Position numbers and translations under genes: made by a program
Virus record (IMG/VR): IMGVR_UViG_3300009180_000110
Coordinates: 1-36,146 of that record
DNA from: a virus
Reading direction: 5' to 3' (one strand)
Length of the DNA: 36,146 bases
The notes under the pieces: model-generated
Told to the model about the DNA's origin: nothing
The model's database searches: none
The model's input: only the letters and a program-made list of their open reading frames with translations
Shown here: positions 15,824 through 22,888 of the stretch, piece after piece
Layout: each line of letters opens with the position of its first letter
Position numbering within the stretch: the stretch's first letter is position 1

Positions 15824-17719
15824 ATGATCTGGCTTGATTTTGAAACCCGCTCCCACTGTGACCTAAAGTCAGCAGGCGTCTACAACTACGCGCAAGACCT
15901 CACGACTGAGGTGCTGTGCATGAGCTACGCCGTTGACGACGGCGAGGTGCAGACTTGGACGGCAGGCCCACTACCTGACTTCACCGGCCACCGCATCATG
16001 GCGCACAACGCTGCCTTTGAGCGGTTGATCTGCTGGTACGTCTTGCAGGTCAACATCCCGTTGGAGTCTTTCTACTGCACCGCCGCGCAGGCCCGTGCTA
16101 ACTGTGCGCCAGGGTCGCTGGAGGACGTGGGCCGGTTCATGGGCGCGTCCATGAAGAAAGACCACCGGGGCGCTGCCCTCATCCGCAAGATGTGCGTCCC
16201 GCCGTTCCAAGAGTCGGCTGAGTTGACCGCCGAGATGATCCAGTATTGCGAACAAGACGTTCGGGCCATGAGGGCCATCAGCCAGGCCATGCGCCCCTTG
16301 TCCGAGGAGGAGCTGGCCGACTACCACGTCAACGAGCGCATCAACGACCGGGGCGTCTTAGTCGATGTGCCGCTCTGCCGCGCAGCCGTGTCCTACGCCG
16401 CCACTGAGGCCGCTGAGATCGCCGAGATTGTCAAGGAGGTGTCCAAGGGTGAGCTGACCTCTGTGCGCTCGCCTAAGATGCGCCAGTGGGTCTGGGACCG
16501 TGTCGGCCCCGAGGCCCGTGCCCTGATGACCAAGGACGACAAGGTCAGCATCGACAAGACCGTGAGAGCCAACCTACTAAACTGTGAAGGAGTACCCCCC
16601 GATGTCCAAGAAATCATCCAGTGCGCCGACGACCTGTGGGCGTCGTCGGTCGCCAAGTTCGCCCGACTCGCCCAACTCGCCGACGAAGAGGACAGCCGAG
16701 TCCGAGGCGCCTTCGTCTTTGCCGGAGGGTCTGCTACAGGTCGAGCTAGTAGCTACGGGGCGCAAGTTCACAATTTCACACGCAAATGCGCGAAAAGTCC
16801 TGATGATGTTAGGGCTGCAATGTGCCGGGGTCACGCCATCGTCCCCAAGTTCGGCCAGCGAGTTACCGATGTCCTCCGGGGGATGCTACGGCCTGCACTG
16901 ATACCAGCCAAGGGTAAACACCTAGTCGTTGCGGATTGGTCTTCGATTGAGGCTAGGGTAAACCCTTGGTTGTCTGGGACGGGTCAGGCCAAGCTGGACA
17001 TTTTCGAGTCGGGCCTGGACCCCTACATTGTCAACGCCGCCGGTACTTTCCAGCGCACCTACGACGACATCAAGGCCGACTACGACCGGGACGGCGAGTC
17101 GGCCCAGCGCCAGATCGGCAAGGTGCAGGAGCTGGCCTGCGGCTTCGCAGGCGGCGTGGGCGCCTTCGCGTCGATGGCCAGAATCTACAGTGTGCGTCTG
17201 TCCGAGGCCGATTCCAAGCGCATGGTGGACGCCTGGCGCCGCAACAATCAGTGGGCCGTTGGCTTCTGGCAGCAGCTTGAGCAGCAGTACACCAGGGCCA
17301 TGCGAAATAAAAATAATGAGTTCGCTGCCGGGCGTGTGGTGTACCTGTTCGACGGCCTGCATCTCTGGTATTCTTTGCCCTCGGGCCGGGTGCTTTGCTA
17401 CCCGTTTGCCCGGCTGGAGGACGACGGCATCAGCTACGCCAAGGCAGCTTGGAAGCCTGCCCAGGACGCCAAGGAGTGGCCCCGCGCCCGGCTGTGGCGC
17501 GGTCTGGCCTGCGAGAACGTGACCCAGGCCGTGGCCAATGATCTGCTGCGCTACGCCCTACGGCAGCTTGACGGTGTGGTGCTGCATGTCCACGACGAGA
17601 TCGTCGTCGAGGGCGGCTCAGAAGAGGAAGTGCGTGGGGTGATGACCACGCCGCCAGCTTGGGCCACTGGCCTGCCGCTGGACTGTGGGATCAAGACGAT
17701 GCCGCGTTACGGCAAATAA
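15824..17719 (+). CDS. Family A DNA polymerase with 3'-5' exonuclease domain
   Basis: A 631-residue replicative polymerase. Proofreading motifs are D5-x-E7 in IWLDFETR (Exo I), NAAFER (Exo II) and YCEQDVRAM (Exo III). The polymerase part has the thumb-palm motif GGSATGRASSYGAQVHNF, motif A VVADWSSIEARV, motif B RQIGKVQELACGFAGG and motif C LHVHDEIVV. The exonuclease motif lies only a few residues from the N terminus, which supports the start at 15824. An ATG at 15794 would fall inside a hairpin and has no ribosome site. No 5'-3' exonuclease domain is present, as is normal for phage enzymes. Confidence 0.93.
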   Translation: MIWLDFETRSHCDLKSAGVYNYAQDLTTEVLCMSYAVDDGEVQTWTAGPLPDFTGHRIMAHNAAFERLICWYVLQVNIPLESFYCTAAQARANCAPGSLEDVGRFMGASMKKDHRGAALIRKMCVPPFQESAELTAEMIQYCEQDVRAMRAISQAMRPLSEEELADYHVNERINDRGVLVDVPLCRAAVSYAATEAAEIAEIVKEVSKGELTSVRSPKMRQWVWDRVGPEARALMTKDDKVSIDKTVRANLLNCEGVPPDVQEIIQCADDLWASSVAKFARLAQLADEEDSRVRGAFVFAGGSATGRASSYGAQVHNFTRKCAKSPDDVRAAMCRGHAIVPKFGQRVTDVLRGMLRPALIPAKGKHLVVADWSSIEARVNPWLSGTGQAKLDIFESGLDPYIVNAAGTFQRTYDDIKADYDRDGESAQRQIGKVQELACGFAGGVGAFASMARIYSVRLSEADSKRMVDAWRRNNQWAVGFWQQLEQQYTRAMRNKNNEFAAGRVVYLFDGLHLWYSLPSGRVLCYPFARLEDDGISYAKAAWKPAQDAKEWPRARLWRGLACENVTQAVANDLLRYALRQLDGVVLHVHDEIVVEGGSEEEVRGVMTTPPAWATGLPLDCGIKTMPRYGK

Positions 17720-17722
17720 AAA

Positions 17723-17744
17723 CGCCGCCCGGTCAGGGGCGGCG
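17723..17744 (+). other. GC-rich intergenic hairpin upstream of the primase-helicase
   Basis: A perfect 8-bp stem (CGCCGCCC / GGGCGGCG, loop GGTCAG) starts 3 nt after the polymerase stop and ends 13 nt before the primase-helicase ATG. No U-tract follows, so termination by itself is unlikely. It is one of several hairpins placed right after stop codons in this genome. Confidence 0.6.
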
Positions 17745-17757
17745 CGAAAGAGACAAC

Positions 17758-20034
17758 ATGCAATTCCTAGAGTTTATCACCGGGCTGGCGCCCGTGGGCG
17801 AGACAATGCTTTTTGTCCGACAAAAACCACAGCTACGTGGCGGCGAAGCGCAGTACCACGCCGATGGTGCGGTCAAGGCCACCTGGCCTGCCTACCTGCC
17901 CTCGCACGGCGTCCGAGATGGCCAGGCTTGGTACGGCAACACCGCCTCCTTCATCTGCGACCGTTTCGAGGAGGGCCGGGTGTCGGCCAGCGCGGCCAAC
18001 TGCGAGTACTGCGCCGTGATGGTGCTCGACGACATTGGCTCCAAGTCCAAAACCCCGCCGCTGCCGCCGACCTGGATCATGGAGACTAGTGCAGGCAACT
18101 ACCAGTACGGCTACGTCTTCAGTGAGCAGCCGCCCAAGGGCGAGTTCGCCGCCGCTATCAAGGCCATCGCCGCTGCTGGCTACACCGACCCCGGCGCCTG
18201 CAACCCGGTCCGCAACTTCCGACTGCCCGGCTCTGTCAACCTCAAGCCTGACAAGGCTGAGTGGGCGTCCCGGCTGGTTGAGTTCCACCCCGAGCGCGAG
18301 TTCGTACTGGCCGACATCTGCGCCGCCCTGGACGTGGAGCCTGGCCCGGCTGCGTCTGGTGGCCCTCGCCCGATTCGAATGACCGACGATGGCGCCGATG
18401 ATGTGCTGGCGTGGTTGTCGGCGCAGGGTCTGTTGCTCTCCCGCCCGAATGCCGAGGGCTGGGCCGGTGTGGTCTGCCCCAACAGCGCGGAGCATACCGA
18501 CGGCAACCCCGAGGGCCGCTACATGCCGCTGCACCGGGCCTACTGCTGTATGCACGGCCACTGCGTCGATCTGGACAGCAACACCTTCATGCAGTGGGTC
18601 GCCGACCAGGGCGGTCCCCGTCACGCCCCCGGCCTGCGCGACGACCTGATGGCCGCGCGTCTGGAGCTGGCCCTGGCCAAGCTCAGACCAAGCACCGAGT
18701 ACCCCGACGTGGCGGCTGCGGTCATCGCCGAAGTCGAGCGCCAAGAGCTTGGCCGGGTCGAGAAGTCGGGCTGGTATTCCCGCTTCGCATACCTTCAAGA
18801 TGACGAGGCGTTCTTCGACATGGTGGACCGCCGTGAGCTGTCCCGCAACACCTTCAACGCCTTGTTTCGCCACATCAAGTGCGTCTCCATCCACTCCACC
18901 GGCAAGGCGCCCCGCCGAGTCGAGGCGTCGGTCTGCTACGACGAGAACCGCCAGTCGGCTGGCGCCCGGTCCTTGGTCGGCGTCACCTACGCCGCTGGCG
19001 AGCCGGTGCTGGTCACTAGGGACGGGCTGGTGTACGGCAACCGCTGGCGCAACTCGCGCCCGGCGCCCGTAGCTTGTGACGTGAGCCGCTGGCTGCGTCA
19101 CGCCGAGCGTATGCTGCCGATTGAGTTTGAGCGTGAGCATCTCCTTAACGTGTTGGCCCACAAGGTCCAGTACCCCGGCCACAAGATCAACCACGCCGTC
19201 CTGCTGGGCGGCAAGCCAGGCTCCGGCAAGGACAGTCTCTTCGCCCCCTTTTTCTGGGCCATTGGTGGCGCCGCTAAGCTCAACTGCGCCGTTGTTAAGA
19301 ATGACGATTTGACCTCGCAGTGGGGCTACGGGCTGGAGTGCGAGGTGATGGAGATCGCCGAGCTGCGCCAGGCCGAGGCCCGTGACCGCCGGGCGCTTGA
19401 GAACCACCTCAAGCCCATCATCGCGGCCCCGCCCGAGTACCTCCCCATCAACCGTAAAGGCTTGCACCCCTACATGGCCCTCAACCGGGTGCTAGTGGTC
19501 GCCTTCTCTAACGAGCGCGTAGCCATCTCACTGCCCTCCGACGATCGCCGTTGGTTCGTGGCGTGGGCCGAGGCCGGGCGCCTCCCCGAGGCCGAGGCCG
19601 TCGCCCTTTGGAACTGGTACCTCCACAGGGGCGGCTTCGCTGGCGTGGCGGCGTGGCTGGCTGCGCGTGACGTGTCCGCTTTCAACCCGTCGGCCCCGCC
19701 GCCACTGACCGAGGCCAAGGCCATTATGATCGACGCTGGCATGAGCACCGCCGAGTCGGTGTTAACTGAGATGCTGCGCGAGCGCCGGGGGCCGTTCGCG
19801 GCTGGTGTGATCGGCTCGCCGTTTCACACGATATGCGACCGGGTCCAGGGGTCTGGCGCCGCGCCGCCCGGCGTCAAGATTGTGCAGGCCGCGCTATTCC
19901 ATGCCCTGCGCGAGGCCGGGTGGTCGGACATGGGCCGGTTGACCTCCCGCGAATTCCCCACCAAGAAACATATCTTCGTGGCGCCCGACGTGGCCGGGCT
20001 TTCGAAGTCCGACATGCGCCGGGCCGTGGCATAA
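17758..20034 (+). CDS. Primase-helicase with D5/SF3-like C-terminal ATPase
   Basis: A 758-residue protein with two parts. The N-terminal half looks like a primase region. It contains FICDRFEE, then NYQYGYVF, and a zinc-type cluster around residues 237-270 (VVCPNSAEH, then RAYCCMHGHC). The C-terminal half is a DUF5906/D5-like SF3 helicase. Walker A is GGKPGSGKDS near residue 483, and the sensor region includes VVAFSNERVAISLPSDDRRW near residue 581. It would unwind the template and make primers for the family A polymerase. The start at 17758 follows GAAAGAGAC. Long antisense frames across this gene reflect its GC-rich third positions. Confidence 0.85.
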   Translation: MQFLEFITGLAPVGETMLFVRQKPQLRGGEAQYHADGAVKATWPAYLPSHGVRDGQAWYGNTASFICDRFEEGRVSASAANCEYCAVMVLDDIGSKSKTPPLPPTWIMETSAGNYQYGYVFSEQPPKGEFAAAIKAIAAAGYTDPGACNPVRNFRLPGSVNLKPDKAEWASRLVEFHPEREFVLADICAALDVEPGPAASGGPRPIRMTDDGADDVLAWLSAQGLLLSRPNAEGWAGVVCPNSAEHTDGNPEGRYMPLHRAYCCMHGHCVDLDSNTFMQWVADQGGPRHAPGLRDDLMAARLELALAKLRPSTEYPDVAAAVIAEVERQELGRVEKSGWYSRFAYLQDDEAFFDMVDRRELSRNTFNALFRHIKCVSIHSTGKAPRRVEASVCYDENRQSAGARSLVGVTYAAGEPVLVTRDGLVYGNRWRNSRPAPVACDVSRWLRHAERMLPIEFEREHLLNVLAHKVQYPGHKINHAVLLGGKPGSGKDSLFAPFFWAIGGAAKLNCAVVKNDDLTSQWGYGLECEVMEIAELRQAEARDRRALENHLKPIIAAPPEYLPINRKGLHPYMALNRVLVVAFSNERVAISLPSDDRRWFVAWAEAGRLPEAEAVALWNWYLHRGGFAGVAAWLAARDVSAFNPSAPPPLTEAKAIMIDAGMSTAESVLTEMLRERRGPFAAGVIGSPFHTICDRVQGSGAAPPGVKIVQAALFHALREAGWSDMGRLTSREFPTKKHIFVAPDVAGLSKSDMRRAVA

Positions 20035-20036
20035 AA

Positions 20037-20054
20037 AAGCCCCTTTCGGGGCTT
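20037..20054. terminator. Bidirectional hairpin terminator between convergent operons
   Basis: The stem AAGCCCC / GGGGCTT has loop TTTC. On the minus strand the stem is followed by TTTT, giving a classic intrinsic terminator for the leftward operon, 4 nt after the stop of 20059-20115. On the plus strand it begins 2 nt after the helicase stop but lacks a long U-run, so termination there may be weaker. Confidence 0.78.
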
Positions 20055-20058
20055 GTGG

Positions 20059-20115
20059 TTATAGGTTGAAGAGTACCGCCACCAGGGCGGCGAGCAGCGC
20101 GGCCACTAAGAGCAT
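20059..20115 (-). CDS. 18-residue membrane microprotein
   Basis: A very short frame, MLLVAALLAALVAVLFNL, is entirely one hydrophobic helix. CGGAGAAACT gives a good ribosome site, the frame starts inside the end of the preceding gene and it stops just before the terminator. These three facts favour real translation. It would insert in the inner membrane. Peptides this short may modulate a holin or host membrane complexes, but no family is recognisable. Confidence 0.5.
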   Translation of the reverse strand: MLLVAALLAALVAVLFNL

Positions 20116-20282
20116 AGTTTCTCCGCATAAGCCAGGGCGTCGGCCTGATTGTCGTAGAACCGCGCCGGGCCGACTGTCTGGCCTGAGTCGTCGTCGCGCA
20201 GCTGCACCCGCCAGCGCCCGTCGTCGGTCGGCATGACCTCCGATGTGATCATAAATTCGTCGTTGTGATATTCAGTTCGCAC
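20106..20282 (-). CDS. Hypothetical small protein, GTG start (58 aa)
   Basis: A 58-residue protein starting at GTG 20282, with TGGAGG seven nt upstream. An internal ATG would remove ten residues. The body GRWRVQLRDDDSGQTVGPARFYDNQADALAYAEKL has the shape of a small beta-alpha domain: two strands, then a helix beginning NQADALAYAEKL. This style is frequent in short phage proteins. It overlaps the upstream gene by 11 nt and the downstream microprotein by 10 nt. Confidence 0.65.
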   Translation of the reverse strand: MRTEYHNDEFMITSEVMPTDDGRWRVQLRDDDSGQTVGPARFYDNQADALAYAEKLCS

Positions 20283-20457
20283 AGCATACCTCCAGGATGA
20301 TGGTCGCCCGGCGGGTGCCGAGCGGGTAGAACCGGCGCCCCTGATACGCCCAGCCGCCGCGATCCCAGAACCGAACGTCCCAGAACCGGCCCCGGCGGTG
20401 GTTGAACGTCACCGGGCCGCTAATGTCAAACTGCCACTTGCTATGCCAGAACGTCAT
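20272..20457 (-). CDS. Hypothetical small basic aromatic protein (61 aa)
   Basis: Start set at 20457 (MTFWHSKWQFDISG), because GGAGG lies 7 nt upstream inside the preceding gene. The 61 residues are rich in Trp, Phe, Arg and Gly (RGRFWDVRFWDRGGWAYQGRRFY), suggesting a small beta-barrel. I do not recognise the family. Translation is coupled to both neighbours by overlaps. Confidence 0.62.
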   Translation of the reverse strand: MTFWHSKWQFDISGPVTFNHRRGRFWDVRFWDRGGWAYQGRRFYPLGTRRATIILEVCCAN

Positions 20458-20770
20458 CGCAGACCTCCAGACTATCTTCACCCTCGGGCACTGTCAGGCG
20501 GTCGCTAAGATTCTCATAGAAACCCGCTAGGTTAGCGTCGCCGTAGGGCGCCGCATCGTTTTTAAATAGCTTTCTGTTGCTGTTTAGGGCGTAGTACTCT
20601 TGCACGTAGGCCGCCGTACTAACGTCGCCGTCGGTCGGGTACAGGCGCCGGTCGCCGCCCCGTGGCCGGATAGGCTTATGCTTGCCCGTGAGTTTCAGAA
20701 TGTCGCTCAGGAATGAATGTCTGTCGTCGCGTACCGTGTACCGGGCGCGGTTGAGGGTGATGGTTTTCAT
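20441..20770 (-). CDS. Hypothetical protein (109 aa)
   Basis: A 109-residue protein beginning MKTITLNRARYTVRDDRHSF. It is basic in the first half (IRPRGGDRRLYP) and acidic at the end (VPEGEDSLEVCDDVLA). Nothing in it identifies a family. GGAGAATCAACT is its ribosome site, and the start overlaps the upstream stop. It belongs to a leftward operon of nine short genes of unknown role, probably expressed early. Confidence 0.66.
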   Translation of the reverse strand: MKTITLNRARYTVRDDRHSFLSDILKLTGKHKPIRPRGGDRRLYPTDGDVSTAAYVQEYYALNSNRKLFKNDAAPYGDANLAGFYENLSDRLTVPEGEDSLEVCDDVLA

Positions 20771-20973
20771 AGTTGATTCTCCATAGGTCCGGTATCTGAT
20801 TCATTCGGGATAAGCCACAAGTTTCTATTAGCGGCGCGCGCTGGCGCACTGAATGCGCCTTGAAAAACGAAAGCGTCGCCCTGCTTAACGTAGGCGTCGA
20901 ATGCTTTTACTCTCTTGCCGTTCAACGTCAGAGCGCGAATCCGCTCGATTCGGTAGTCGCTAGATTTTTTCAT
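20767..20973 (-). CDS. Hypothetical small protein (68 aa)
   Basis: Start set at 20973 (MKKSSDYRIERIRAL), with GGAGGAAGC just upstream; the longer frame adds an Arg-rich read-through of the previous gene. The protein has a basic start, a small beta segment (FDAYVKQGDAFVFQGAF) and a polar end. The family is unknown. It overlaps both neighbours by 4 nt. Confidence 0.65.
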   Translation of the reverse strand: MKKSSDYRIERIRALTLNGKRVKAFDAYVKQGDAFVFQGAFSAPARAANRNLWLIPNESDTGPMENQL

Positions 20974-21278
20974 GCTTCCTCCACCGAAAAATACTGAGCG
21001 ATAACGTCGGCGTCGATGCCTGAGTCTTCGCACCACGCCAGGGCCTCGGTCGGGGTCATGGCCTGTATGCCAGAGCCGCCGGTCATACCATTACTCCCAC
21101 AGGGTTGCGACCACCGGCTGTAGGCGCCGCCCGTGCCCTGCACGAAAAATGCGCCTTTAGGGGTGCGGTATAGGTCGGTATCTTCAAACTGGAAGTCACC
21201 CCGGTGGCTGTGCTGGCGGTTACCGATAAACGTCGCGGTATCGGTGTTGTAGATTTTGCCGTTGATGATGCGTTTCAT
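20970..21278 (-). CDS. Hypothetical protein (102 aa)
   Basis: A 102-residue protein starting MKRIINGKIYNTDTATFIG. The KRIINGKIYNTDTA opening and the following DLYRTPKGAFFVQGTGG are frequent in short phage proteins that look like a three-strand beta sheet. The last third (MTPTEALAWCEDSGIDADVI) is helical. No function is known. CTGGAGTACATTTT precedes the ATG, and a stable hairpin lies 34 nt upstream. Confidence 0.7.
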   Translation of the reverse strand: MKRIINGKIYNTDTATFIGNRQHSHRGDFQFEDTDLYRTPKGAFFVQGTGGAYSRWSQPCGSNGMTGGSGIQAMTPTEALAWCEDSGIDADVIAQYFSVEEA

Positions 21279-21311
21279 AAAATGTACTCCAGGTTATTGG
21301 CATGAGTGCCC

Positions 21312-21336
21312 ATGAGCGGCCGGTCGGGCCGCTCAT
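21312..21336. repeat. Intergenic hairpin, copy 1 of a repeated stem
   Basis: A perfect 10-bp stem ATGAGCGGCC / GGCCGCTCAT with a 5-nt loop (GGTCG on the plus strand) lies 6 nt after the stop of the gene 21343-21432. The identical stem with another loop recurs at 22004-22028, and GCCC / AGTC flanks are shared. No U-run follows on the minus strand, so a processing, stability or protein-binding role is more likely than termination. Confidence 0.65.
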
Positions 21337-21342
21337 AGTCCA

Positions 21343-21432
21343 TCACGCGACTAGCACGTCAAAATAGGCCAGGGCGCCGGCCAGTAACCACGCCAGCATG
21401 AGCAGGGCCAGCAGAAGAGTCGCGGCTCTCAT
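21343..21432 (-). CDS. 29-residue membrane microprotein
   Basis: The 29-residue frame MRAATLLLALLMLAWLLAG followed by ALAYFDVLVA is a single membrane helix. GGAGCGACGGC is a good ribosome site, and the start overlaps the upstream stop (ATGA). I therefore call this short start rather than the longer frame that runs through the previous gene. It is probably an inner-membrane peptide of unknown role, similar in style to 20059-20115 and 11598-11720. Confidence 0.6.
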   Translation of the reverse strand: MRAATLLLALLMLAWLLAGALAYFDVLVA

Positions 21433-21773
21433 GCCGTCGCTCCGTGCCGTTCGGCGATATCGCCCCAGCAGGCAATTCGGTAAGACGAACCGTAGCGCAC
21501 CAGCGTCGGCGTGTAGGTGTCGCCAGCGTTGAGGTACAGGCACTCGCCGCGCCGAGTAGTGAACCCTTCCACGCCGTGAAACCCGCCGAGCGCGTTTAAA
21601 CACTCCATGCGAATGTCCTGAGTCGTCGGCGCGTGGTAGCACTCGGCGACGCGCGCAGCGCCTACGGGCGTTCGCAGTAGCTGGTCGCGTGACATTTTCA
21701 GCAGTGCTTTGGCCTGGGCAGCGTCGGCGCCGAATAGTTGGCGCAGGGCTTTGATTGTTGGTGAGCGGATCAT
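21429..21773 (-). CDS. Conserved hypothetical protein (114 aa)
   Basis: A 114-residue protein. The N-terminal helix IKALRQLFGADAAQAKALLKMSRDQLL resembles a small DNA- or protein-binding helical pair. The middle has VECYHAP-like sequence (VAECYHAPTTQDIRMECLNALGG), and the C-terminal half is beta-rich (GECLYLNAGDTYTPTLVRYG). I have seen this arrangement in phage proteins of unknown function. Its ribosome site is GAGGTAACAGC, and it overlaps neighbours on both sides. Confidence 0.7.
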   Translation of the reverse strand: MIRSPTIKALRQLFGADAAQAKALLKMSRDQLLRTPVGAARVAECYHAPTTQDIRMECLNALGGFHGVEGFTTRRGECLYLNAGDTYTPTLVRYGSSYRIACWGDIAERHGATA

Positions 21774-21964
21774 GCTGTTACCTCATTGGCGCCATTGTCC
21801 AGATACCGGGCCGCAGCGTCGGCCACTGGCACGCCCGTGAAATAAAAGTGTAGGGCCGTCGGCCAGTCAATTCGGCCAGATTTTGACGGATCGAGCGCGA
21901 TAACAGCGTCGTTAAATTCGGTCAGATAACGGGCTTGACGCTGTGCTTTTGTTTGGTGTTTCAT
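21770..21964 (-). CDS. Hypothetical small protein (64 aa)
   Basis: A 64-residue protein, MKHQTKAQRQARYLTEFND at the start, then a helix-strand pattern (GRIDWPTALHFYFTGVPVADAAARYLD). The basic start could bind nucleic acid. AAAGGGTACAG precedes the ATG. It overlaps the following gene by 4 nt and is separated from the preceding gene by a 73-nt gap holding a hairpin. The family is unknown. Confidence 0.66.
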   Translation of the reverse strand: MKHQTKAQRQARYLTEFNDAVIALDPSKSGRIDWPTALHFYFTGVPVADAAARYLDNGANEVTA

Positions 21965-22003
21965 TCTGTACCCTTTAGGTTATAGCGTGCGGAATGCGCG
22001 CCC

Positions 22004-22028
22004 ATGAGCGGCCACAAGGGCCGCTCAT
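22004..22028. repeat. Intergenic hairpin, copy 2 of a repeated stem
   Basis: The same perfect 10-bp stem as at 21312-21336 (ATGAGCGGCC / GGCCGCTCAT), here with loop ACAAG. It starts 9 nt after the stop of the 249-residue gene. Different loops on an identical stem suggest selection on the stem or spread of a small element. Confidence 0.65.
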
Positions 22029-22037
22029 AGTCGAACA

Positions 22038-22787
22038 TTAAGCTGTAGCTAGCATAATGACACGACGCGCATGGCCGGCCGCATGGTCCGCGATGACGAT
22101 ATCGCGCGCTTTGATTGATGTACCGGCGCACAATGTGCATTTGGCGCACGTCGATTTTCTACCGGCTTCGGCGCTAGCCGGGCATGGCGCCTCACCAGCT
22201 TGCACGTCGACACCGATGCTGACGCGAAACACGCGCATGCCGAGTAAATTGGCTTTCGCAGCTTGATCGATTGTGTCGGCGCTAGCCATTACAAGCGGCG
22301 CCCATGCGTCGACGTCAAAATTTGGCCGGTCCCATTGATGCGTATACCCGCGCCGGCCGGCCGCATAACGGGTTATTTGGGTCCACATTGTTGCTGGCGC
22401 GGCGCATGGGTCCCCATACGTACCGATGCGTACAATTTTGCCTTGTAGAGCGGCCGCTATTGTCGCTGCATCGGCGCGCACGTACCGGCCGCGCTTGTAT
22501 GCGTTATAGACTGATAGCACTGATTTTGCTACTTGTACATAGCATGGCGATGCGCCGGTCCTGCGCGCCAGTTTAGGCCTATGCTCGCATTGGCCGCATA
22601 CGCTCGCATCGGCGCCGGTTTGCAGCGCGCGCACTGGATTGACATGGGACCGGATGATAAAGCTCTGGACAATGGCGCCAGTCTTGGCATTTTTGGACCC
22701 GTCGAGCTTGTTGACGATAACGACAATCGGCGCGCCATCGATAACCGATGGACCCTCATATGCGATGTAACCTAAGATTTTGTTCAT
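22038..22787 (-). CDS. Conserved phage protein with two cysteine clusters (249 aa)
   Basis: A 249-residue protein. Cluster 1 is CGQCEHRP with a later C in CYVQVA; cluster 2 is CPASAEAGRKSTCAKCTLC, followed by ARDIVIADHAAGH. Both look zinc- or iron-sulphur-binding. Middle segments include VYNAYKRGRYVRAD, GTYGDPCAAP and LLGMRVFRVS. This layout recurs in phages as a hypothetical protein; I know no activity. It is the first gene of the leftward operon, transcribed away from the iteron region. AAGGTACACCAC precedes its ATG. Codons are unusually rich in GCGC, GGCC and CCGG compared with the head genes. Confidence 0.78.
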   Translation of the reverse strand: MNKILGYIAYEGPSVIDGAPIVVIVNKLDGSKNAKTGAIVQSFIIRSHVNPVRALQTGADASVCGQCEHRPKLARRTGASPCYVQVAKSVLSVYNAYKRGRYVRADAATIAAALQGKIVRIGTYGDPCAAPATMWTQITRYAAGRRGYTHQWDRPNFDVDAWAPLVMASADTIDQAAKANLLGMRVFRVSIGVDVQAGEAPCPASAEAGRKSTCAKCTLCAGTSIKARDIVIADHAAGHARRVIMLATA

Positions 22788-22832
22788 GTGGTGTACCTTA
22801 CTTTAGTGCATGGCGTCGTTGCCATAGTTAGC

Positions 22833-22859
22833 AGTGTAACCGATTTAGTGACGTGTCAA
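22833..22859 (-). promoter_or_regulatory. Candidate leftward promoter for the 20059-22787 operon
   Basis: On the minus strand, TTGACA (22859-22854) is a perfect -35 box, with TACACT (22838-22833) as a possible -10. The 15-bp spacer is shorter than ideal. It lies 46 nt upstream of the first leftward gene and next to the repeat array at 22889-23166, so the repeats could regulate it. Confidence 0.4.
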
Positions 22860-22888
22860 CAACTAAATTCTAGGTGTTTACCCTGGTT

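Noticed and set aside
16602-16901. Possible overlapping gene inside polA beginning MSKKSSSAP with GGAG upstream
   Set aside because: The polymerase frame here carries conserved motifs (TGRASSYGAQVHNF), and the alternative frame is Ser/Pro-rich with no family resemblance; only the chance ribosome site speaks for it.
17833-19467. A 544-residue open frame antisense to the primase-helicase
   Set aside because: It lies exactly opposite a well-motified GC-rich gene, has Gly/Val/His-rich low-information sequence and no ribosome site; it is a product of GC-rich third positions.
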